IMG/VR virus record: IMGVR_UViG_3300021962_000010
Location: 1-38,599 of that record
Origin: a virus
Strand: one strand, 5' to 3'
Length of the DNA: 38,599 nucleotides
Below the pieces are notes generated by a model. That model was not told the DNA's origin and made no database searches. It saw nothing but the letters and a program-made list of their open reading frames with translations. Position numbers and translations under genes: made by a program. Below, one piece after another: positions 6,720-13,660 of the stretch (position 1 is the first letter of the stretch; every line of letters begins with the position of its first letter).

Positions 6720-6882
6720 CGCCTCGGATGATCAGGTCTTGGTGCATCGAGAGCTGACAAAGCTTGAGCAGCATCTGCTGCGCCTGCGCTAAGTCGTAGC
6801 TCTCCACCGCCCTTCGCTGCCGCTCCAGAGTGAGCAGGTGCTCTGGCCCCGGTTGGGGCACCATCCACTCACCCCAGGCCAT
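6661..6882 (-). CDS. Small helical protein, weakly NblA-like, 73 aa
   Basis: A two-helix peptide: a conserved-looking head (MAWGEWMVPQPGPEH) then LLTLERQRRAVES and LAQAQQMLLKLCQLSMHQD. NblA, the phycobilisome-degradation adaptor found in some cyanophages, has an LSLEQQ start, an AQ(E)LLxxL middle and a small size; this protein shows the same order of features but lacks a clear NblA C-terminus. I regard NblA-like as a hypothesis; a generic picocyanobacterial small protein is the alternative. The gene overlaps the sigma gene tail by 59 bp on the opposite strand. Confidence 0.55.
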   Translation of the reverse strand: MAWGEWMVPQPGPEHLLTLERQRRAVESYDLAQAQQMLLKLCQLSMHQDLIIRGATRRIAELECNLALLDRPA

Positions 6883-6884
6883 AA

Positions 6885-6896
6885 GGGCAACCTAGG
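6885..6896 (+). promoter_or_regulatory. Junction element GGGCAACCTAGG
   Basis: A plus-strand copy of the recurring GGCAACYTNAGGC-like element, lying 20 bases before the ATG at 6917. It is the only clear copy pointing rightward, and it precedes the only plus-strand gene of this stretch, which supports an orientation-dependent role. Confidence 0.5.
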
Positions 6897-6916
6897 AAGT
6901 CAAGGTAAGGTGCCCA

Positions 6917-7078
6917 ATGGATGAGCCCACCGTCGAACTGGTGGAGACATCCAAGGGCCCTAGGTGGCGAGTGTGCGGTCTGGGCTACTGCACCGAGCAC
7001 CAACAGCGCTGGCAAGCCGAGGTGCTGTTTGAGTGCCTGAAGGTGGCCAAGGGCTGCCCGGAGCAGCGCAAGCTTTAG
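6917..7078 (+). CDS. Hypothetical small protein, 53 aa
   Basis: An ATG at 6917 opens a 53-aa frame with good codon use: MDEPTVELVETSKGPRWRVC, then GLGYCTEHQQRWQAEVLFE and a basic end. Cys20, Cys25, Cys40 and Cys48 could form a metal site or disulfides. It converges on the minus-strand gene at 7075 with a 4-bp overlap. Unknown function. Confidence 0.55.
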   Translation: MDEPTVELVETSKGPRWRVCGLGYCTEHQQRWQAEVLFECLKVAKGCPEQRKL

Positions 7079-7257
7079 GCCGCTGTCGGCGGCTGTGGCT
7101 CATCCAATTCACGGCTCAACCAGAGCCGTGTGCCGGCCTCGTCGTAACTGATGTAGGTGATGCCGTTGGCCATCGCCATCCAGACCTTCACGCCGGTGTT
7201 GGGGCGCTGCACGATCCAGAGACCGGGCTGAATGCGGCGGCTGATGCTTTCTGCCAT
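7075..7257 (-). CDS. Hypothetical small protein, 60 aa
   Basis: It follows the endolysin by 3 bp in the lysis cassette. The sequence (IQPGLWIVQRPNTGVKVWMA then ITYISYDEAGTRLWLSRELD) is strand-rich with many aromatic residues, like a small beta-barrel or cell-wall-binding fold. No motif is recognised. It may be a lysis accessory or an unrelated moron; it is the last gene of the minus-strand transcript before convergence with plus-strand genes. Confidence 0.5.
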   Translation of the reverse strand: MAESISRRIQPGLWIVQRPNTGVKVWMAMANGITYISYDEAGTRLWLSRELDEPQPPTAA

Positions 7258-7260
7258 GGC

Positions 7261-8328
7261 TCAGTAATCCCAGCGGCGGCGTTGGCCGTCTGCGCGTCGG
7301 CCGAGATGCACAAAGCCCTTGGGGGCGCCGTAGCCCACGGAATAGGGCCAGTGCTTGTCGCAGTAGGCCTGCACCTGCTCAATCGGCACCCCTTCGATGT
7401 AGAAATCGACGGCGCCTTCCTTCGGGCAGCTGTAGAGGTGCTCGGAGTTCTTGGCACCACCGACGGCATCGTTGACGGGCTTGGGGCGGTAGCCGCTGGT
7501 GATGATCACCGGCAGCCCTTTGAACTCCCGCCGCACCTTCTCCATGAAGTTGGCCAGCGTGGTGGCCGTCTCAATCTGATGCTGCTGTTGGAAGCGGCGA
7601 TCCGCTTGATCCAGCGCAAACTCGCCGATGCGGATGTTGGGGGTGATCTTGGTGCTGAACGGTGACTGGGGCGTGAGGCGTGGGCTGCTCTGCTGCGGCG
7701 GCACCTGCAGCTGCTGCTCACCGCAGAACAGCGCCACCTCAGCCTGACGACGGCGCACCAGCCCTGCCAGCACCGCCTCACCGGCATGCACCCACTTGGG
7801 CAGCTCTTCCTTGACCACCTTGCACGGTTCTTCACCGGCCAAGAGCCGCTTGCGCAGCGTGCTCTCCTCCAAGGCCCCGAGGCCGAGGTTGTAGGCAAAG
7901 CTCACCAACGCGCCGACCTGTTCGGGTTTCCACTGCTTGGCCAGCGGCAGCAGGTGCAGCACCCCCGGACCGAAGAGGTTCTCCACCTCGTTCTGCAGCA
8001 GTTCATCGGCCAGGTCTTGGCTGATCTTGTCGCCGCTGCGCACCGGGGCATCCATGTAGCGCGTGGTGCCCCAGCCGATGGTCCACACTCCCGCCGGGCA
8101 TTGGTAGGCCTGCAGCTGGCAGCCTTCAAACTCGCGGATCAACTTGAGCGCTGGCGCCACCCAGGCCTGGGGCAGCAGCTCCTTGGGTTTGGGATCTGCG
8201 CGATATAGCTCCGCAAACTCCTCCAGCACCTGCGGCGGCACATGGCTCTGCAGCCAATCCCAGGCCGCCAGCTGATGGGGCAGCTGCTTGAAATGCTTCG
8301 CCGCTTGACGCAACTGGATGGCGCTCAT
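7261..8328 (-). CDS. Two-domain endolysin: GH24 lysozyme plus peptidase M15
   Basis: A 355-aa lytic enzyme. After a helical N-terminal region (1-60), residues about 61-200 are a phage lysozyme: IREFEGCQLQAYQCPAGVWT followed by GWGTT, with the Glu68-Cys77-Thr83 triad spaced as in P1-type lysozymes. After a Gln/Pro/Ser linker (about 205-225), residues 240-355 are a D-Ala-D-Ala carboxypeptidase-like M15 domain: SGYRP, SEHLYSCPKEGAVDF with zinc His and Asp, and GFVHLGRR with the third ligand. It would cut both glycan and peptide bonds of the cell wall at the end of infection. No signal peptide is seen, so export should depend on the holin-like genes just upstream (ATGA overlap). Confidence 0.92.
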   Translation of the reverse strand: MSAIQLRQAAKHFKQLPHQLAAWDWLQSHVPPQVLEEFAELYRADPKPKELLPQAWVAPALKLIREFEGCQLQAYQCPAGVWTIGWGTTRYMDAPVRSGDKISQDLADELLQNEVENLFGPGVLHLLPLAKQWKPEQVGALVSFAYNLGLGALEESTLRKRLLAGEEPCKVVKEELPKWVHAGEAVLAGLVRRRQAEVALFCGEQQLQVPPQQSSPRLTPQSPFSTKITPNIRIGEFALDQADRRFQQQHQIETATTLANFMEKVRREFKGLPVIITSGYRPKPVNDAVGGAKNSEHLYSCPKEGAVDFYIEGVPIEQVQAYCDKHWPYSVGYGAPKGFVHLGRRADGQRRRWDY

Positions 8329-8558
8329 CCTTCAGGCTCCTGGCGTTTGCGGGTTTGAGCTGGGCTGTCGATGAAGTAAGCGAGCAAGGTGCCAGCGGTG
8401 CTGCCCGCGACGGTGAAGGCTTGCGTCCACTGTTGACCGCAGGCCATGGGCTTTCGGGCCTCGCAGTTCACCACGTTGCCGGTGGCCATCAGCAGGCTGT
8501 AGCCATAGCAAACAGCCAAGAACTTCAGCACCCAAGCAGACACTGAGGCTTGGTTCAT
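8325..8558 (-). CDS. Holin-like membrane protein, 77 aa
   Basis: Starts at ATG 8558 within the stop of the upstream gene (ATGA) and ends in an ATGA overlap with the endolysin. Two hydrophobic segments are visible: residues about 7-28 (AWVLKFLAVCYGYSLLMATG) and about 47-64 (AFTVAGSTAGTLLAYFI), with a Cys-containing loop and a charged tail (QTRKRQEPEG). Size, two membrane segments, a basic tail and position before the endolysin fit a holin or antiholin. The class cannot be settled from sequence. Confidence 0.75.
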   Translation of the reverse strand: MNQASVSAWVLKFLAVCYGYSLLMATGNVVNCEARKPMACGQQWTQAFTVAGSTAGTLLAYFIDSPAQTRKRQEPEG

Positions 8559-8788
8559 TTGCTGATCTCTAACCGCCTGACGCGGCTCTCCAGATCCGCC
8601 AGCCGCTCCTTGCTGTCGGTCTTGAGTTCCGTGATGTCGCTCTGCAATGTCTCCAGCGCTTGGTCGATCTTGGTCACCTGCAGGAACAGGCCACCAAGGC
8701 CCAAGACGGCGGCCACCAGAAGAGCCGGAACGGTTTGAGCGACCCATTGCGGTGCGATCACCTCAACGTCGTGGTGCTGCTCACTCAC
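8555..8788 (-). CDS. Membrane-anchored coiled-coil protein (holin/spanin candidate), 77 aa
   Basis: A GTG at 8788 is the likely start: the product then begins MSEQHHDVEVIAPQWVAQ, crosses the membrane with VPALLVAAVLGLGGLFLQV and ends in a coiled coil with heptads (ALETLQSDITELKTDSKERL ... LESRVRRLE). One membrane helix plus a coiled coil resembles the phage Hol/XhlA-type haemolysin and some spanin-like proteins. It overlaps the next gene as ATGA, so the two membrane proteins are probably made together. Confidence 0.7.
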   Translation of the reverse strand: MSEQHHDVEVIAPQWVAQTVPALLVAAVLGLGGLFLQVTKIDQALETLQSDITELKTDSKERLADLESRVRRLEISK

Positions 8789-8792
8789 GGCT

Positions 8793-8957
8793 TCAGCGGC
8801 GACGCTTCTGCTTTTGCTTGCCGCTGGCAGCCACGATCTCCAACACGTTGAGACCAAGTTGCACCCAGCCGTTGGCTTTGACACTGGGCACCAGACTGAG
8901 TAGCTCACTGCCCGCTAAGGCAACAGTGGCTACTTCAGCCACGGTTTTGTAGTCCAT
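8793..8957 (-). CDS. Small hydrophobic protein of the lysis cassette, 54 aa
   Basis: ATG 8957, 16 bases after the junction element GGCACCTTAGGG (8984-8973). MDYKTVAEVATVALAGSELL is followed by a GWVQLGLNVLEIVAA helix and a very basic end (GKQKQKRRR). It resembles short conserved cyanobacterial prophage proteins that I know only as hypothetical. Amphipathic helices plus a Lys/Arg tail and its place as first gene of the lysis transcript suggest a membrane-associated lysis accessory. Confidence 0.6.
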   Translation of the reverse strand: MDYKTVAEVATVALAGSELLSLVPSVKANGWVQLGLNVLEIVAASGKQKQKRRR

Positions 8958-8989
8958 GCGGCAGTGGCGTTTCCCTAAGGTGCCGCCAT

Positions 8990-9016
8990 AAAAAAGCCCC
9001 CGCTGCTGCGAGGGCT
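8990..9016 (-). terminator. Intrinsic terminator between capsid and lysis genes
   Basis: On the minus strand AGCCCTCGC, loop AGCA and GCGGGGGCT form a 9-bp stem with one mismatch, followed by TTTTTT. It ends the capsid transcript after the 9038-9229 gene. The remaining gap (9017-9037 and 8958-8989) holds only the junction-element copy GGCACCTTAGGG. Confidence 0.9.
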
Positions 9017-9037
9017 GGCTGCTCTCCGACCCACCCC

Positions 9038-9229
9038 TTAAGCCGATTCTTCAGGGGCTTGTTCGGAACTTGCCTTCTTCTTGCCGCTGGTTTTGGCCAC
9101 CACCGCCTTGCGCTCGTCAGCGCTCAGCGTCCAGCCATTCCCCAGGGCTTCCATCAGCTCCAGCCGGGTCGAGGCCACATAGGTGGCCCCAGAGTCCGGG
9201 TGGGTGAGGGTGACCGGGTAGGCCGACAT
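9038..9229 (-). CDS. Small hypothetical virion-cluster protein, 63 aa
   Basis: ATG 9229 overlaps the upstream stop (TGATG). The sequence has a strand-rich head (YPVTLTHPDSGATYVAS), a helix (RLELMEALGNGW) and a Lys/Ser/Glu-rich tail. It could be a small capsid accessory given its place two genes after the major capsid protein. No family recognised. Confidence 0.55.
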   Translation of the reverse strand: MSAYPVTLTHPDSGATYVASTRLELMEALGNGWTLSADERKAVVAKTSGKKKASSEQAPEESA

Positions 9230-9636
9230 CACTTGGCGATGTAGACCGTGGCGGTAGCAGCACCGGGGCTGCCGGTCTTGGTGATCACACCCTTGACCAC
9301 AGCGGCACGGCCGCCGAGGCGTTGGGTCACTTCAGGACCAGAGAAGGGCACTTCAATGGTCTTGGCGGTGGCGGGCAGCACGATGGACTCAATGGTCACA
9401 AAGCTGCCACCAGCAGCGGTAGCGGCTTGCAGGCTCACGGTCCACTCGGCAGTGCCGGCGGTGTAAGAGCTGTAGCCACCGGAGGCGATCACCACCTTGG
9501 CGGTGTTGAGGCTGGAGGCATCAAAGGTCACCTCAGAACCGGTGACGGTGGCGGTAGCGCCGCTGGCCACAGCCAGCTCAAGAGCGGAATCGCGCAGATA
9601 GCTGCGGCGGTCGCTCATTCCAGTTGCGACGGGCAT
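9229..9636 (-). CDS. Probable capsid decoration/virion protein, 135 aa
   Basis: The protein is rich in Ala, Thr, Val and Gly with repeated strands (GATATVTGSEVTFDASS, AEWTVSLQAATAAGG, TIEVPFSGPEVTQRLGG), the composition of an all-beta, immunoglobulin-like or decoration fold. It follows the major capsid gene by 31 bp, with an SD-like GAGG in the leader and a CCTCTTAGAGG palindrome just before the start. A head decoration role is the natural guess from position and composition; no motif proves it. Confidence 0.55.
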   Translation of the reverse strand: MPVATGMSDRRSYLRDSALELAVASGATATVTGSEVTFDASSLNTAKVVIASGGYSSYTAGTAEWTVSLQAATAAGGSFVTIESIVLPATAKTIEVPFSGPEVTQRLGGRAAVVKGVITKTGSPGAATATVYIAK

Positions 9637-9667
9637 GGTGGAAATCCTCTAAGAGGGTGAACAGGAA

Positions 9668-10597
9668 TCAGGCGGCCACAGCGGCATTGGTGATGCCGGC
9701 CAGGCGAGCAATCGCACGGGGGTGGAACACCGCCATGCCGAGGTAGGCCTCAACGCGGATGCGGCGCACGGGCTTGGTAGGGATTTCGCCCAGATCGCGC
9801 ACACCGATGCCACCGTTGGTGATCAGGGTGGCGCCATTGACACCAGCGGCCACGCAGTACACAGAGCTGCAGAGGCTGCTGCTGCCTTGGGTCTCGTTGA
9901 AGGCGAGGATCTCAGCGCCAGCCTCGTCGTGGTCGATGTCGATGATCGGCACGCCGTTGTAGCTGTACTGCTGACGGCCCAGGGCGTCTTGGCCGTACTG
10001 CAGGTTGCCCACCGCAGAAGCCACGCGAGCAGCAGCCGACAGACGGCGGCGCAGGGCGCGGTTCATGATCAGCACCGGGTTGCCCACGGTTTCATCCACA
10101 GCGTCGATCAGCTCATCAAGAGCAGCGAGGCTGAGGCCGCCGCCGTTGGCAGCGTTGGTGATCAGCTGGGAAGAACCCGAAGGGATGCGAGCCTGCAGGC
10201 CGTCAAACTCGTTGACGTTGCTGGTGGAATCACCCTTGATCAGGGTCTTCTCCAGCTTGAGGCGGGCAGCCTTGACCTTCATCGCCACTTGAGCGGTGCG
10301 GATCTCGGGGCCTTGCATGGCCTCAAGAGCCAGGTCAATGTCCACATCACCGCCGAAGATCTTGAGGGCTTCGGACTGGGGGTTGATGATGCCGGTGGAC
10401 TCGCTGTAGGCCTCATTGACACCACGGAAGCCGATCCCAGGCAGGGTCTGCTCTTGGTTGTAATGAATGCCGGTGCCAGTCACCGACAGCTGGGGCATGG
10501 CTGCGTAGAGCTTGCCTTCGCGGAAGATTTCAACGATCCCCTGCTTGAGGGAATCCTGCCGGCCGAGTTTGCCGGCCTCAACAGTTGTGAGTGCCAC
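9668..10597 (-). CDS. Major capsid protein
   Basis: A 309-aa protein with a GTG start. Its layout is of the HK97-fold type: an N-terminal arm (ALTTVEAGKLGRQDSLKQGI), an extended stretch around the E-loop, a helical centre with RTAQVAMKVKAARLKLEKTL and LAALDELIDAVDETVG (the spine helix), then A-domain strands NPVLIMNRALRRRL, YNGVPIIDIDHDEAG and a closing VRRIRVEAYLGMAVFHPRAI. These sequence patterns recur in small phage capsid proteins of this length. It lies unusually far downstream of portal and terminase and has its own leader of about 120 bases, which contains a junction element and a GTTGGC/GCCAAC hairpin, suggesting separate, strong expression. Confidence 0.88.
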   Translation of the reverse strand: MALTTVEAGKLGRQDSLKQGIVEIFREGKLYAAMPQLSVTGTGIHYNQEQTLPGIGFRGVNEAYSESTGIINPQSEALKIFGGDVDIDLALEAMQGPEIRTAQVAMKVKAARLKLEKTLIKGDSTSNVNEFDGLQARIPSGSSQLITNAANGGGLSLAALDELIDAVDETVGNPVLIMNRALRRRLSAAARVASAVGNLQYGQDALGRQQYSYNGVPIIDIDHDEAGAEILAFNETQGSSSLCSSVYCVAAGVNGATLITNGGIGVRDLGEIPTKPVRRIRVEAYLGMAVFHPRAIARLAGITNAAVAA

Positions 10598-10718
10598 GGT
10601 CTTGTGTGGTTAGGGGTTGGCAGCTGCTGCAGGCATCGCGCCTAGGAGCAGGTGTTGGCATCGCGCCAACGCATCGGCACCACATCGCGTAGAAGCCGTG
10701 TCCTGAGTTGCCAACTGC
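10598..10718 (-). promoter_or_regulatory. Major capsid leader with junction element and hairpin
   Basis: On the minus strand GGCAACTCAGGA (10712-10701) follows the upstream stop codon by six bases. Downstream is a hairpin GTTGGC-GCGAT-GCCAAC (6-bp stem), a direct repeat of GGCGCGATGCC, and CCAACCCCTAACC about 20 bases before the GTG. No SD or clear -10/-35 pair is visible. The long leader in front of the most abundant virion protein makes regulation here likely. Confidence 0.5.
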
Positions 10719-10856
10719 TCAACCTTGACCGCGAGAGAGTTTGCGGCTGGTGGCGCTTTTCCTTTTGCTATTGACGCCTTGGCCTTGGCGGGTGCGCTTG
10801 GGTTTGTTCTGCTTGTAGACAGTCTTGCTAGCGGTCGTCTTGGCTTTTGCGGCCAT
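10719..10856 (-). CDS. Very basic 45-aa cyanophage-type protein
   Basis: MAAKAKTTASKTVYKQNKPK is followed by RTRQGQGVNSKRKSATSRK and LSRGQG. Lys/Arg make up about a third of the residues. It resembles tiny basic proteins with a K-P-K-x-T-R-Q-G ... R-G-Q-G pattern that I recall from cyanophage genomes near head genes; this is memory, not a search. A nucleic-acid or capsid-interior role is plausible. The ATG comes directly after the T-run of a terminator, leaving no room for an SD, which is odd and may mean leaderless or read-through expression. Confidence 0.6.
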   Translation of the reverse strand: MAAKAKTTASKTVYKQNKPKRTRQGQGVNSKRKSATSRKLSRGQG

Positions 10857-10884
10857 AAAAAATGGGCAACCGTTTCAGTTGCCC
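10857..10884 (-). terminator. Intrinsic terminator after the fibre genes
   Basis: GGGCAAC (10864-10870) and GTTGCCC (10878-10884) form a perfect 7-bp stem around a 7-base loop; on the minus strand it is followed by ATTTTTT. It closes the fibre transcript. The stem contains GGGCAAC, the head of the recurring junction element. Confidence 0.88.
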
Positions 10885-10899
10885 CTTTAATGCGCTGCG

Positions 10900-10989
10900 T
10901 TAAGGGTTCGCTGTCGGCTGTTGCGGAGAGGTTGACTCTCCAGCTTCAGCTGCTTGAGGTCGCGCAATCTTCGCTGAAATAGCGCTCAC
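10900..10989 (-). CDS. Possible 29-aa coupled peptide
   Basis: A GTG overlaps the stop of the upstream gene (GTGA) and opens MSAISAKIARPQAAEAGEST plus nine residues. Tight coupling is the only support; composition is Ala/Pro/Ser-rich and no family is known. It may be spurious. Confidence 0.3.
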   Translation of the reverse strand: MSAISAKIARPQAAEAGESTSPQQPTANP

Positions 10990-11168
10990 GAGGGCTGTGT
11001 GGCGGGCGGAAGCGGGTCAACCCAGCTAGAGCCAGTCCATAGCTTGTCGCAGAGAGATGTGTCTTCTGACTCAATGGGGATCATGTGAGGAAGATCAACT
11101 GGGCCTGAAAGTCTGGAGATGCAGATGCAGATTCCGGCTTCGGAAATCTGAGCGTAGTAATAAGACAT
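10986..11168 (-). CDS. Small tail-fibre-associated protein, 60 aa
   Basis: Starts at ATG 11168 (MSYYYAQISEAGICICISRL). The sequence has strands, an internal Cys-x-Cys and ends SLCDKLWTGSSWVDPLPPA. The final part resembles the short repeat-like ends (V-x-L-W-x-G-S-x-W) seen in phage fibre tips and chaperones. It is the last gene of the fibre cluster before a terminator. Base composition is more AT-rich than in the morphogenesis genes, as is common in receptor-binding loci. Confidence 0.55.
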   Translation of the reverse strand: MSYYYAQISEAGICICISRLSGPVDLPHMIPIESEDTSLCDKLWTGSSWVDPLPPATQPS

Positions 11169-11182
11169 TGGCTTCATCCGAA

Positions 11183-11578
11183 TTAGTTGTAGGAAATAAC
11201 CGTCCAACGGCCGGCGACACGCAAGGCTTCAAGGCTGGACCAAGCAGCGCTTCTTGGGAAACTTATCCTAAGATTGGTAGAACTGGTTAGTCGGACAGAA
11301 AAAAAGCTGCTATAAGTGTTTGAAGTGTTTATACCCGCCAACGTAGATAGCAGTGGAATACTCCCACTAGAGAGCACTCTTCTTAGATCGTAAGTTACAA
11401 AAGATTTAGCGGTTGAAACAGAAGAGATTGTTATGTCAATAAAAATCGTGTCTTCGGTTTCAGCCGATCCTATACTTGGATTGATTCCGCCAGACTGTGT
11501 GTAACCAGCGTTTAGAAAGCCAGTCTGCACCGTTTGGATCGGGCTAGATGGGCCAAAGAACTGAGAAAGTGTAGACAT
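11183..11578 (-). CDS. Putative tail fibre/receptor-region protein, 131 aa
   Basis: Coupled TGATG to the fibre gene upstream. The protein is rich in Ser, Thr, Ile and Asn (TEDTIFIDITISSVSTAKSF, SFFSVRLTSSTNLRISF), a beta-strand-heavy composition typical of fibre tips. Codon use is AT-rich relative to the capsid genes, suggesting recent exchange. No family recognised; function follows from position. Confidence 0.5.
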   Translation of the reverse strand: MSTLSQFFGPSSPIQTVQTGFLNAGYTQSGGINPSIGSAETEDTIFIDITISSVSTAKSFVTYDLRRVLSSGSIPLLSTLAGINTSNTYSSFFSVRLTSSTNLRISFPRSAAWSSLEALRVAGRWTVISYN

Positions 11579-12147
11579 CAGATAACCCTCCAGCCACGGG
11601 TGGCATCAACGTAGTAAAGAGTGACAGTCAGTTCGTCCTTATCAATGGTCATATTTTCGGCAAGGTTCATAATGTTAGCGCCGTTTCTGCCAACAATAGT
11701 ATTAGTATAGTTTCCCGCAATCGTAATGGCTACTTCCCAGCCAGCCAACGGAGAGGCAGGAAGGGTAATCGTTAGGCCAGAAGCTACGACTGTGCAGCGC
11801 TCGCGGTTGGCCAAAGTCTTGCTGATGGCCGTGGTGGTAATCGTGTAGATCGTGTTTCCAATCTTGCTGGTGGTAACAGCCCCATTGGCCAGCTTGGTCT
11901 CGCTTACAACACCCGCATCTATGGTCCATGTGGCACCGGAACTGCTGACGGTGATGTCACCTTTATCGCCGTCAGCAACGCCAGCACCGCTGCCGATTTC
12001 AACAATGCTCTCAACGCCGCTGACGCTCTTTTTTGTAAAGAGCTTTCCGTCGTACGTGTTCAGCGCTAGAGACCCTAGCGGTACATCGCTGGTGAGGGGC
12101 ACTTTGCCGGCGACGGCAGAGCGCTTGAGAAGAATTGTGTTCGCCAT
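11578..12147 (-). CDS. Tail fibre/structural protein, 189 aa
   Basis: Opens MANTILLKRSAVAGKVPLTS, the same kind of N-terminus (MANTI-x-(I/L)-KR) as the next fibre gene, then LGSLALNTYDGKLFTKK, a strand-rich module found at the start of many cyanophage short fibres. A GDKGDITVSSSGATWTI segment and a Thr/Ile-rich shaft follow; the C-terminus (ELTVTLYYVDATRGWRVI) is a compact beta domain. It is probably a trimeric fibre that attaches to the virion by its shared head. Relatively AT-rich. The junction element GGCAACTTAGGC lies 34 bases before the start. Confidence 0.65.
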   Translation of the reverse strand: MANTILLKRSAVAGKVPLTSDVPLGSLALNTYDGKLFTKKSVSGVESIVEIGSGAGVADGDKGDITVSSSGATWTIDAGVVSETKLANGAVTTSKIGNTIYTITTTAISKTLANRERCTVVASGLTITLPASPLAGWEVAITIAGNYTNTIVGRNGANIMNLAENMTIDKDELTVTLYYVDATRGWRVI

Positions 12148-12180
12148 CAGGCAGTCCTTGCGTGGCTATGTAGCCGGACT

Positions 12181-12192
12181 GCCTAAGTTGCC
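12181..12192 (-). promoter_or_regulatory. Junction element GGCAACTTAGGC
   Basis: Best-formed copy of the recurring element, between two fibre genes, a few bases after the upstream TAG and 34 bases before the ATG at 12147. Confidence 0.55.
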
Positions 12193-12198
12193 TTCGCC

Positions 12199-13026
12199 CT
12201 AGAACTCGCCGCCGTCAATCGTGGCGTTGGGGCTCAGATAGTCAGTGCCATCTACCGCAGCGCTATAGCCCGATCCGTTGCCTTTGAGCAGGCCAGTGAC
12301 CGCCGAGGTCAGGCCAGTGCCGCCATAGCCCACCGCCACGGCGGTGCCCTGCCACACGCCGGTGGCGATGGTGCCCACGCTGGTCAGGCTGGAGCCGGTG
12401 ATCCCAGAACCCAGCGCTGATCCTGAAAGCACCTGCGTGCCGTTGATGTAGTAGCTCTTGCCACTAGCGAGGTTGATGTGCTCGCTGCTAGTCCACGCAT
12501 CGGTGACATCGACCCACAGCCAGGTCTTATCGGTGGTGCCTTTGAGCACCAAACCGCCACCATCAGCGGTGGAATCATCCGGGCTGGTGACAGCACCCAG
12601 CTCAAAGGTCTTGTCATCCACCGAGACCACGGTGGAGTTGATCGTCGTCGTCGTTCCGTTGACGGTGAGGTTGCCCGAGACCGTCAGATTTCCCGACAGC
12701 GTGCCGCCGCTTAAGGCAAGGTAGACGCTGCTCAGATCAGGAATGTCGCCCGCCACCAAGCTGCGGAACGTTGGCGCTGCAGCTGAGCCACTGGCTGGAC
12801 CCGCCAGCACCAGATTGGCATTGCGCGTGGTTGCCGAGCTGATGAACGCACCAGGGCCAGCAATCGCTAAGGCACTGGTGGCCGTACCGCCTGCACCGCC
12901 AGTGCCGAGGCCGTAATAGAGAACTTGGCTGTCTTCGTTAAAGGCCAGCTCAGCATTGGCCAAGCTGCTGGGCGCACCGCTGCCGCCACCAATGGCACGG
13001 CGTTTGATACGGATCGTGTTCGCCAC
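12199..13026 (-). CDS. Cyanophage-type tail fibre protein, 275 aa
   Basis: A GTG start gives MANTIRIKRRAIGGGSGAPS and LANAELAFNEDSQVLYYG, the head module shared with the 189-aa fibre. The middle contains NLTVSGNLTVNGTTTTINS followed by VSVDDKTFELG, a motif string seen in many marine cyanophage structural proteins. A GYGGTGLTS segment and a short C-terminal domain close it. Glycine/threonine/serine-rich strands suggest a trimeric beta-helical fibre exposed on the virion and likely to contact the host. Confidence 0.75.
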   Translation of the reverse strand: MANTIRIKRRAIGGGSGAPSSLANAELAFNEDSQVLYYGLGTGGAGGTATSALAIAGPGAFISSATTRNANLVLAGPASGSAAAPTFRSLVAGDIPDLSSVYLALSGGTLSGNLTVSGNLTVNGTTTTINSTVVSVDDKTFELGAVTSPDDSTADGGGLVLKGTTDKTWLWVDVTDAWTSSEHINLASGKSYYINGTQVLSGSALGSGITGSSLTSVGTIATGVWQGTAVAVGYGGTGLTSAVTGLLKGNGSGYSAAVDGTDYLSPNATIDGGEF

Positions 13027-13046
13027 GGGCTAGCAGGGTCTTTGAG

Positions 13047-13058
13047 TCAAGTTGCCCC
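13047..13058 (-). promoter_or_regulatory. Junction element GGGGCAACTTGA
   Basis: Lies directly on the upstream stop (TAG then GGGCAACTTGA), 21 bases before the GTG of the fibre gene at 13026. Confidence 0.5.
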
Positions 13059-13651
13059 TACCAGTTCCCTCCATCGGTCAAGGTCAACGTTGTGTGTTGA
13101 TTGACCTTCCAGCTGCTGCTCGTGGCATCCCACACCAGCACCGCGTCATCCACCAGGCCGGTGTCATCCACATCATCGAGATCAGCCAAGCCAAGGCTCA
13201 CCACACCGGTTTGACCGTTGACGCTCTGCACCTGCAAGGTCGGCGGCACCTGAAAGGCAAACGCACCACCAGCGCGGCTGAGCGGGATGCGCAGCTGCGT
13301 TTGACGCTTCGGGCCAATGTCTTCAGTGACTGCCAAGATCACCGCCGTGGTGCCTGGAAAGCCAGCCTGCACCAACGCCGCTGCACCTTCTAGATCAGCA
13401 CCGCCCCAGTCCACCAAGAACACGTTCCAGGTCTGCACGAACGGGCTGTCCTTGTACTGCAGCTGTTGCTCCAGCTCCGGCACGCTGCTGATCACCACCT
13501 CCAAGCCGCTCACCGTGGTGCCGGCGCTCATCCCCTGCCCCGGATCCCGCACCACCAAGGCCGGCGTAGTGCTGCCATTGCCGAGGGTGTAGGTGCCGAG
13601 GTGAGCAGAGAGAGCCGTGGCAAGGGCTCCCCGTAGCGCAAGGATGTCCAC
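13058..13651 (-). CDS. Virion structural protein, 197 aa
   Basis: A GTG start at 13651. The N-terminal 110 residues (ILALRGALATALSAHLGTYT, then EVVISSVPELEQQLQYKDSP) look like a small tail-terminator or minor tail fold. The C-terminal part, VNGQTGVVSLGLADLDDVDD, is a short adaptor motif found near the start of phage fibres and collar proteins. The fusion of a tail-associated domain to a fibre-type segment fits a connector between the tail and the following fibre genes. Family assignment is uncertain. Confidence 0.55.
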   Translation of the reverse strand: MDILALRGALATALSAHLGTYTLGNGSTTPALVVRDPGQGMSAGTTVSGLEVVISSVPELEQQLQYKDSPFVQTWNVFLVDWGGADLEGAAALVQAGFPGTTAVILAVTEDIGPKRQTQLRIPLSRAGGAFAFQVPPTLQVQSVNGQTGVVSLGLADLDDVDDTGLVDDAVLVWDATSSSWKVNQHTTLTLTDGGNW

Positions 13652-13660
13652 GCCTGGGCT

